From: Anagrus nilaparvatae
Lineage: Eukaryota; Arthropoda; Insecta; Hymenoptera; Mymaridae
NCBI GenBank assembly: GCA_022575985.1
Contig: JAKSXM010000132.1
Coordinates: 1,488,001-1,552,000, forward strand
Length of the DNA: 64,000 nt
Direction of reading: 5' to 3'
The notes below the pieces were generated by a model. That model did no database searches, was not told the DNA's origin, and saw only the letters and a program-made list of their open reading frames with translations. Of the stretch, positions 57,817-64,000 are shown in pieces; positions within the stretch are counted from its first letter, which is position 1, and each line of letters begins with the position of its first letter. The position numbers and the translations under genes are program-made.

Positions 57817-58900
57817 GGTGGCTGTCTTATGACTCTGAAGTCAAGCTCTGTCAAGTTTCTTGTTAATGTTAAAAACCAAAATAAATTATTAAAAATTATT
57901 CCATTTTTTTTTTTACCCTTCCCCCTTTTTCGTAGGACGAGGAGAATGCTGTTACCATACAGCGCGTTCTATTACGTTTAATTACTAAATATTCTAAAAT
58001 AATTATTTAAACATTTTTAATTTATTATTTGTTTCCTTATTTTTCATTCACACAAAAATAAAATAATACACATTAGACTCCGAAATTTCAAAACTGTAGG
58101 ATTATGCAGATTCTTAATACGACGTTTCATCCCGAGGCCATCTGGGTAAGGCAATGATAGCAACCTGCGCCTTAGACGGCTGATTGGCTTTGTTGCCGGG
58201 CTTCCTATATATGGACCAAGTGGACGACTTATCGCTTGCGGAAGCGACTTTATGGTAGTTGCCATCTGCATCCCCACAAAAAATTTTTCGTAGCACCATC
58301 TATTAGATTTTAATTTCACTATATTTATAAACTTATATTTTATTAAATAAATTAATTAACAAATTTTTAATTATTTTATCTATTAATTACTTGAAAAAAT
58401 AAGTTTATAAATATAAAAATCGAATTATTTTGTTGATTTTATTAAGATTGCATTCATAATTATCTTTTCGAATTTTTGATATTAAAATAGTGTGCGCTTT
58501 TTCCCTTTAAATATTCATGACTGCTATAAAAACAAACCGAATATATGTATGAATGGTATAAATTTTTCTTTAACAAAAAACTTAAGATTTTGGCTATAGG
58601 GCCACGTTGTAGCAACGGGTGTAGCAAAATTGAATCAGATACTATAGAGACTCTTTACTTTAATTTGGTTATAAGCATACCCCTGCAATCGTCAGTTTTT
58701 GCTCAAAATTTGCGACTTCCGCTGAGTTTTTATACCATCGCCATAAGAACATGACGTATATTTTTTTTTCAACTTTAACATTAATTATCTCGAAAATTTG
58801 GATGGGTCCAGGGCGAAAGTTTGGTACTATCAGATTCTGTGATTTTTTATTTATAAGATTAAATTAAGCTCATGCCTACACTTCTGATAAGAAAGCCACC
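57817..58900. mobile_element. piggyBac-like non-autonomous element, TTAA target site
   Basis: TTAA at 57813-57816 and 58901-58904 flank a 1084-bp unit. Its ends are GGTGGCTGTCTTATGA and, in reverse complement, GGTGGCTTTCTTATCA. TTAA duplication with short inverted ends is the signature of the piggyBac superfamily. No transposase is present. The inside contains one protein-like minus-strand frame (next entry). A related end may lie at 50791. Confidence 0.7.
58114..58299 (-). CDS. Short ORF inside the TTAA element, unidentified
   Basis: The frame encodes VLRKIFCGDADGNYHKVASA, SDKSSTWSIYRKPGNKANQ, and VAIIALPRWPRDETSY before TAA. Composition is much more protein-like and GC-richer than the rest of the element, and a tctaatag acceptor-like site precedes the ATG. 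It could be a captured terminal exon or a remnant of an element-encoded protein. A second frame over the same bases (58044-58319) is its shadow. I do not recognise it. Confidence 0.3.
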   Translation of the reverse strand: MVLRKIFCGDADGNYHKVASASDKSSTWSIYRKPGNKANQPSKAQVAIIALPRWPRDETSY

Positions 58901-58934
58901 TTAATGTACCAAGAAAAGGCAAGAATATTATTTT

Positions 58935-60300
58935 ATTTTTATTTATTTATTTTAACAGGATCAATGATCCTATATTAACAGTATTAATCGAAAAGCATAA
59001 GAAAAAATACTGTAATAAATAGGAGAATAATTAAAGAAAAAAAATAATAAAAATTAATTAATTTCAAAAATAAGGCAATGTATACAAAAAGTTAGTTGTG
59101 ATTAAGATTAATATATAAGAGATTAATATAAAATTTACAAAATATATAATTGATATTTAAGATAAAACAAATTTGAATTTAACTATAATATATAACTAAA
59201 TTTCCTGTATATTAGTGCTTCTAAGTTTAGAACTTAACTTAGTCGCGCGCCCTGTCGGGCGCTGTAATAATATGTCATGTATAATCGAGTAATTTACAAG
59301 TCAAACCTCTAACTGTGTACAATGCATCACTAAAAATATCAAACAATTCTTTATTATCATTGTAAAGATTACAAATGTGATTAGTTACAGACTTATTTGA
59401 AAATGGATTCATATGGTACGGTATTTTAAAAAGATGCTCAACTGACCTCAGACGCCGTTGAACATGTAAAAGTAGTTTAGATAGTATACTTTCGCAATCT
59501 ATAAATTTATTAACTATTTTACTTAAATAAATTAAGTCAATTCTTTTCAAAACACTAGAAATTGAGAAGATATTCAATTTAACCACCACACAAGTATAAT
59601 CATAATCAGTATTGGTATATCATATAAAACATTGGCAACCCGATTCGGAAGGCAGCAAATCTAAAAAATTTATGATTCAATGCCTCCAATTGTTTCAGTT
59701 GCCCACCACTTAGTTAACCACAAATTTGCGATCCATAAATTTTACTAGCGTAGACATACGTAAAATAGACTCTCCTAAAAGCCTCAGAAGACTTAAAATC
59801 AGCCGTGTATTTTTTCAAAAAATATATTGTCTTTGTAACCTTTACAACAATAAAATCAATATGACTCTGGAAATTCAAACTAGGTTCCAAAAACATACCC
59901 AATTCTTTTATATTATATTATTAATCATATAATCAATTTCAAGAACTATTTTTTTCCCAAAAGTCATAACGGAACATTTTTTGATTTCCAAAATCATATC
60001 ATGTTCCAGACACCATTTACTAATACAATTTACATCATCTTGTAAGAGCAAATAATCATCATTGCCTTTAATGCACTTTGAGGTCATCAGCAAAAAGTCA
60101 GAAGCGCGAATATTTAATACAATATTTAATATCATCAACAAATGAAATACATTCTAATTTGTTATAAGTTGACTTTTCAGTCATAAAGCCGTGTTGCTAT
60201 TCAATAACTGAACAATCTTTCATATACTATAATTTATCAAATATTTTTGCCAGAATACTAATTTTTACGATTGGTCTATAGTTAGCTAAATTATATTAAA
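58935..60300 (-). mobile_element. Non-LTR retrotransposon (CR1/Jockey group) reverse transcriptase fragment
   Basis: The minus strand carries, in order, LANYRPI and SILAKIFDKL (about 60210-60290), QHGFMTEKSTYNKLE (about 60150-60200), the catalytic FADDLKVH (about 60075), CISKWCLEHDMILEIKKC (about 60000), LEPSLNFQSHIDFIVVKVTK (about 59840-59900) and a last segment with RRLRSVEHLF. The order matches the palm and thumb of insect CR1/Jockey enzymes, with a deletion between QHGF and FADD that removes the fingers' end. The low-coordinate end finishes AATAAATAAATAAAAATAAAA, a simple 3' tail. Frameshifts make it non-functional. Confidence 0.85.
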
Positions 60301-60424
60301 ATTATAATAAAAGATAAAATATAATATGAAGCTAAATCAGAAGTTAAATTACTAATAATAATAATTATTTAATTAAATATAAAATAATTGTTATTTTTAG
60401 AATTTAGAAATTTGCGGTTGCTCC

Positions 60425-60502
60425 ATGACACTGGCGAGCCTCGACGCGCGTAGCCTTTGGCTTGGCTTTGCGTTAGTCTTTGCCTTTGCTCCCTTGTCAT
60501 GA
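60425..60502 (-). pseudogene. Possible histone H2A N-terminal relic
   Basis: After the stem-loop, the minus strand has ATG ACAAGGGAGCAAAGGCAAAG and a frame reading KGAKAKTNAKPSQ then SRLA. This recalls the basic N-terminal tail of H2A (GKAKAKTRSSRAG). The match is short and needs a shift. It is listed because it neighbours the H2B relic and the histone-type stem-loop. Confidence 0.2.
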
Positions 60503-60533
60503 GACGCTTATATTTTTTCGTTTTGAGAAATGT

Positions 60534-60549
60534 GGCCCTGAAAAGGGCC
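60534..60549 (-). terminator. Histone-mRNA-type 3' stem-loop
   Basis: Read on the minus strand, GGCCCT-TTTC-AGGGCC is a perfect 6-bp stem with 4-nt loop, identical to the conserved replication-dependent histone mRNA processing signal, and is followed by ACA. It lies just downstream of H2B-like tails on the same strand. Confidence 0.6.
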
Positions 60550-60574
60550 GATTGGTAAAATTAATTTATAATTT

Positions 60575-60720
60575 TGCTCCCTTACCACTTGGTCATGGCT
60601 TTGGTGCCATTGCTGATAACGTGTATGCTACTACCTTAAGATGGCTTTAGTGCCTTTGCTCATAGCGTGTATGCTATTTCTTTGCAAACACTTTGCTGCC
60701 TATCGCTCTTCAGCATAATA
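60575..60720 (-). pseudogene. Histone H2B C-terminal relics, two or three tandem copies
   Basis: Just 5' of the stem-loop on the minus strand, codons read H-V-I-S-N-G-T-K-A-M-T-K-W-stop, against the universal H2B ending HAVSEGTKAVTKY. A second copy about 47 bp further upstream reads HAMSKGTKAI. A third, weaker one is near 60690. Only the last 13 or so residues are represented, repeated in tandem, so this is a pseudogene remnant of a histone H2B 3' end. A similar tail-like segment may occur at 62340-62430 (minus). Confidence 0.45.
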
Positions 60721-61077
60721 ACAAATTATTCAATCTGTCTTTTTAAAGACAAATCGTTACGCAAACCAAAGTGCAGCAAGTGGAACTAAGTCAAGGGACT
60801 TTTGGAGGTCCCAACCAGACAATGTGCAAGCCAGAGAAGTCAAGTAGAAGATGTTTTAATGGAAACAGAAGTAAATGATACCGGAGATTCCAGTCAAGAT
60901 GGGTTCTAACAGGCCATAAATCGAAAAGGTAAGAGGAAAGCTAATAATAAACTTTTCAGCGATATAAAAACTAGACGTGCAATAAACACGGAAAATAAAT
61001 AGACTCAGCCCACAGGGCGGTAACAACAACATAGACGGAAATAATGTTTTGGCCGTAAAAATGATAGACTTCACCCT

Positions 61078-61945
61078 TTTAATATTGCTTTAGAAGGCAA
61101 AGAAACCTATGATAAAATTAAAGAAATGTTAAAACCAGTCCTCTATAAATATAGTCTAGTTAAAAAATCCCGAGTTAAAGAAGTAGCAATATTTGTTTAT
61201 GCAAAAGAACATTTTAGAGCATTACAAAACCCTTATAGAATCCAATGAATTTAAATTTCATTTATACCGGAACCCTGAAACCGTCGCTCCACTTAAATTC
61301 GTAATCAGAAATCTCACAATTTATAAGGATCCCAATAAGATTAAAGATAAATTAATTGCCATTGAATACCCAGTAAATGTCGCGAGTTCCCAAATCTCGA
61401 GTCACTTAACCACATCAAAATTAAGATAGAGATCCCCACCCGTACAATGTTTTCGATGTCATGAATTCAATCACGTGGCTGCCAATTGTCACGATGAAAT
61501 AAAATTAATAAAATGTTCTGAACCTTATTTAAGTAACACATGTCCTTTAAAACGCGAAGAAATTAAAAAATGCCTCAGTGGAAATCACGTTGCAAACTAT
61601 CGTGGTTTTCCCTACTTTAAAAATAATATTAAGCCTTCAATCAGAAGGATTTCCTTACCTAAAGCTACACAAGTTCCTAAACCTCGACCTCAACAAAGCC
61701 CTCCCTTAAATAATACAGTTAAATTTCCTCAACCTCCAAAAAGTAGACATAACCTTACACCTTAAGCAAGCCCTCAACAAAATACCGGCAACTACGCAAA
61801 AGCGGCCGGTTCCCCATACGTACATACCAAAAATTTAAATAACGCTCAAATTTGGGCCGTTGATCTATTCCTCTTAAGTCAAACAATGGAATTAATCAAA
61901 ACAAATAACAACCGATTGACAAAAATGATCTTATTATGAAATTGC
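61078..61945 (+). pseudogene. Jockey-like LINE ORF1 (gag) with PRE_C2HC-like region and zinc knuckles
   Basis: A frame starting about 61078 (NIALEGKETYDKIKEML) shifts near 61190 into a second frame that runs to 61939 with stops at 61426-61428 and 61763-61765. It encodes FKFHLYRNPETVAPLKFVIR, then a CX2CX4HX4C knuckle (CFRCHEFNHVAANC), a second knuckle ending CLSGNHVANYRGFPYFK, a proline-rich linker and YAKAAGSPYVH. This domain order is that of ORF1 in Jockey-clade retrotransposons; the protein binds the element's RNA. ORF2 is absent downstream. Confidence 0.8.
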
Positions 61946-62640
61946 TAAGCATCATGATTCAATTAATCTCAACCCTTAATATCTTTTATCCATCCCTCTC
62001 TTAACTCCTGCGCCTTTTATCTAAAAGTCATTTAAACTAAAGTTACTTTCAATTAAATTTCATTCAGGTTTTTCCCCACGTGGGATTTTCGACGGATTAT
62101 TCATGCTAACTATCACACATCATTTTTCTTCTAACTTCATGATAGAGTGTAAACGCATAATAATGTGATGCACTCAATACCTCCAAGTCAAGATTATTTC
62201 GTTTTTAACGGAGAGGAACAATACTTGTATGTAGGTGCTCGTGTCGCACTTTTGGTGGCTGTTTCTCACGGAAAGTAGCGAGGAGGGGTTATTTTCTTCC
62301 ATAAAAAAATAAAAAAAATAAAAAAAACCAAAGCAGCATTTGCTGTCCTGACTTCAGCTTTCACGCACGCGAGTAGCTTTGACACCTTTGCTATGCTGTG
62401 GATGACAGATTGTTTGCTGGTTTGCTTGTTGCTGGTGTGCTTGGTGCACTTGGTTTTCGTCTGTCCATGGTTTTCGGACAATAAATCCTCATTATTGAAG
62501 CAGCTCGTGAGATTGTTGAATCGCTTGGTGCAATTTTTTGAGCTCGTAGGCTTGAAGAGGTGGACATTAATATTCCTGGCCAGGAGAAGTCATCTGAGCA
62601 CGAGGTGCTTGTATTGATTTGTAAGTTTTTTAATTTCTTT
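61946..62640. other. Unassigned region with coding-like patches
   Basis: After the gag relic, 62080-62290 is GC-balanced without a frame. At 62490-62620 (+) the words AREIVESLGAIF and ARRLEEVDINIPGQEKSSEH are protein-like but interrupted by a stop, followed by TTGTAAG, a possible donor. I cannot identify them; a transposon remnant is likely. Confidence 0.25.
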
Positions 62641-62754
62641 GTGCGTTTGATAAAAGTATAGTTTATCTTTTGTGTGATTCAAATTGTTATGTGCTTGTAA
62701 ATTATTAATTTTAAAACGTGTGGCTGGGGCCACGCATCAAATGCTTAAAAACCC

Positions 62755-62772
62755 CAATGTCCCTTTTCAGGG
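62755..62772 (+). terminator. Second histone-like stem-loop, imperfect
   Basis: GTCCCTTTTCAGGGCC followed by ACC differs from the histone consensus by one stem mismatch. It is oriented opposite to the perfect copy at 60534-60549. No histone coding sequence was recognised immediately upstream on the plus strand. Confidence 0.3.
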
Positions 62773-62779
62773 CCACCTA

Positions 62780-63335
62780 TTACGTAAAACATAAGAACAA
62801 ATAATTCAGAAAGCTTCTAATGAATAATATTAAAAATGCTCGAAAACTAGATAAAATTAACAATAAATTTTCATATTAATTATATTATTTATTACGAAAG
62901 CAAGTTAATTAAAAACAAAAATATGTCAATTTACTAGCTCCTACGAAACATACTCCAAAAAGAGCTAATTAAGAGCAATCAATAATTCCCTTTTGTATAT
63001 TTTAAATAACTAGTTATTATACTTTCGTAATCTCGATTGCGGGCGCCTACTAAAGTTAGAACTTGATCATAACCCATTAGTACCCAAGTGAAAGTAAACG
63101 GACAAAACAATCAAAAATACTTTTTTTTTGTTTTTAATGGACTTCCTTTAGTAAAATTTATTGCTGAATCTAAATGCAATTATTGTTTTGAGATACAATC
63201 CTTCTTTGTACCTAAAAATAGGGGTGAAATGGGTAAAATGGACCGAAAAATTTTAAAAACTACTAAAATGTTTATAAATTTTATTTTTTCTACCAAATAT
63301 CATTTCTAAGATAAAATTCTTCATGCATTCAACAT
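62780..63335. repeat. AT-rich stretch ending in a degenerate pogo-MITE-related piece
   Basis: 63115-63300 (TTTTTGTTTTTAATGGACTT, GGGGTGAAATGGGTAAAATGG, ACTACTAAAATG) resembles the inside of the adjacent foldback (about 63555-63690). It is probably an older related copy. The rest is featureless. Confidence 0.4.
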
Positions 63336-63336
63336 A

Positions 63337-63998
63337 GGGGAGATTGGGGTAAAATGGACCATTTTAAAACTTGCTGTAGGTCTGCAAGCCGTATTTGCAA
63401 ATTCAGCAATGAGATAGTAACAAAAAAAATTAACACTTTTTAAACAATTTTAAAATGTTTCATATGAATTCGGGATATTATATTTTATATGGACCATTTT
63501 TAAGTCGCCAAAAGGTAAATAGGTGTAGCTCTTATAAAAATTTTTTAAAATACATTTATTTTTGTTTTTGACGGAGTTTCTTAGTACTCAAAAATTAGGG
63601 TGAAATGGAGAAAGTGGACCATTTATTAGTCACTAAAGTAAATATGTTATTATAGAAAAGTGGTAGATATCTGTGTTCTAATTTATTTACTCTCTTGATA
63701 TTACTTTTCAAGATTTTATAAATTTGCAATGAATTACTATACTAAGAAGGTAAGTTTATCTATTGAAAGTTTAGCTTATGGAGGATGTCTCAAATTTTGA
63801 AATTTTTCACGCAATAGAAACGTACTTGCTTGAGTATAAGTACATATACAAAAATAATATCCCGAATTCATATGAAACATTTTAAAATTGTTCAAAAAGT
63901 GTTAATGTTTTTTGTGACTATCTCGTTGCTAAATTTGCAAATACGGCTTGCAGACCTACAGCAAGTTTAAAAATGGTCCATTTTACCCCAATCTCCCC
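63337..63998. mobile_element. Pogo-type foldback MITE with TA target site
   Basis: TA (63335-63336) and TA (63999-64000, the last two bases of the window) flank the unit. The ends are GGGGAGATTGGGGTAAAATG and its reverse complement; the arms continue inward for about 150 bp (CTGTAGGTCTGCAAGCCGTA; CATATGAATTCGGGATATTA) with few mismatches. The end sequence follows the same GGGGAG-GGGG-ATGG plan as the pogo-like element at 12.0-13.4 kb. No transposase is present. Confidence 0.88.
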
Positions 63999-64000
63999 TA

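Noticed and set aside
58545..58754. 69-codon plus-strand ORF inside the TTAA-flanked element
   Set aside because: It has no recognisable motif and runs opposite to the better-composed frame in the same element.
61193..61765. Two separate genes suggested by the two ORFs
   Set aside because: They lie in the same frame separated by one stop and together form a single Jockey-type gag with zinc knuckles.

Overview
The window is very AT-rich nuclear DNA from an insect. Three things point there: a methylthioribose-1-phosphate isomerase gene split by ordinary GT-AG introns, a five-exon odorant receptor of the insect seven-transmembrane family, and remnants of insect-type retroelements (Jockey/CR1-like LINEs, BEL/Pao) and DNA transposons (pogo, hAT, piggyBac-like). 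The odorant receptor looks most like hymenopteran receptors to me, but that is an impression and not a proof. Prokaryotic features (operons, ribosome binding sites, CRISPR) are absent.

Layout. 0-8.3 kb (+): the 3' part of a gene made of very small exons that all start and end in the same phase (33, 63, 27 and 39 nt plus a terminal exon) followed by AATAAA signals. A LINE reverse-transcriptase fragment (about 2.8-4.6 kb, minus strand) and a 17-bp-flanked LINE 3' piece lie upstream of these exons. 9.8-13.4 kb: a TIR element, a small minus-strand terminal exon, and a pogo-like transposon with TA target site and a truncated transposase. 13.4-20 kb: AT-rich with nothing I can name. 20.1-24.1 kb: three long-armed inverted repeats. 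26.3-26.5 kb: an acidic first coding exon (minus). 28.1-29 kb: BEL/Pao gag. 29.5-31.3 kb: tandem repeats and a foldback. 31.7-40.2 kb: a decayed, tandemly amplified gene family with LRR-like segments, interrupted by a 1.35-kb hAT-like foldback with perfect 8-bp target duplication, and followed by a short ORF with a TFIIS-N-like domain. 41.1-44.9 kb (minus): the MRI1 gene, apparently intact, of the methionine salvage pathway. 45.2-46.2 kb: a 1.02-kb near-perfect foldback with TA target site. 47.6-50.5 kb (minus): odorant receptor with two frame breaks next to homopolymers. 51.1-55.4 kb: a long-TIR element, two minisatellites and a 123-bp tandem array. 56.4-58.9 kb: a GC-rich retroposon-like block and a TTAA-flanked piggyBac-like element. 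58.9-60.3 kb (minus): a second LINE RT fragment. 60.4-62.8 kb: a histone-type 3' stem-loop with H2B-like tails around a Jockey-like gag ORF. 63.3-64.0 kb: a pogo-type foldback ending on the last base of the window.

Only MRI1 is a confidently intact gene. The odorant receptor is complete in exon layout but broken as read. The two features most worth following are the same-phase small-exon gene at 5.2-8.2 kb and the locally amplified gene family at 32-39.7 kb, whose exon 32967-33218 has the same phase symmetry. Such architecture recalls fast-evolving secreted effector families in other insects (for example the bicycle genes of gall-forming aphids), but no homology to those is claimed.
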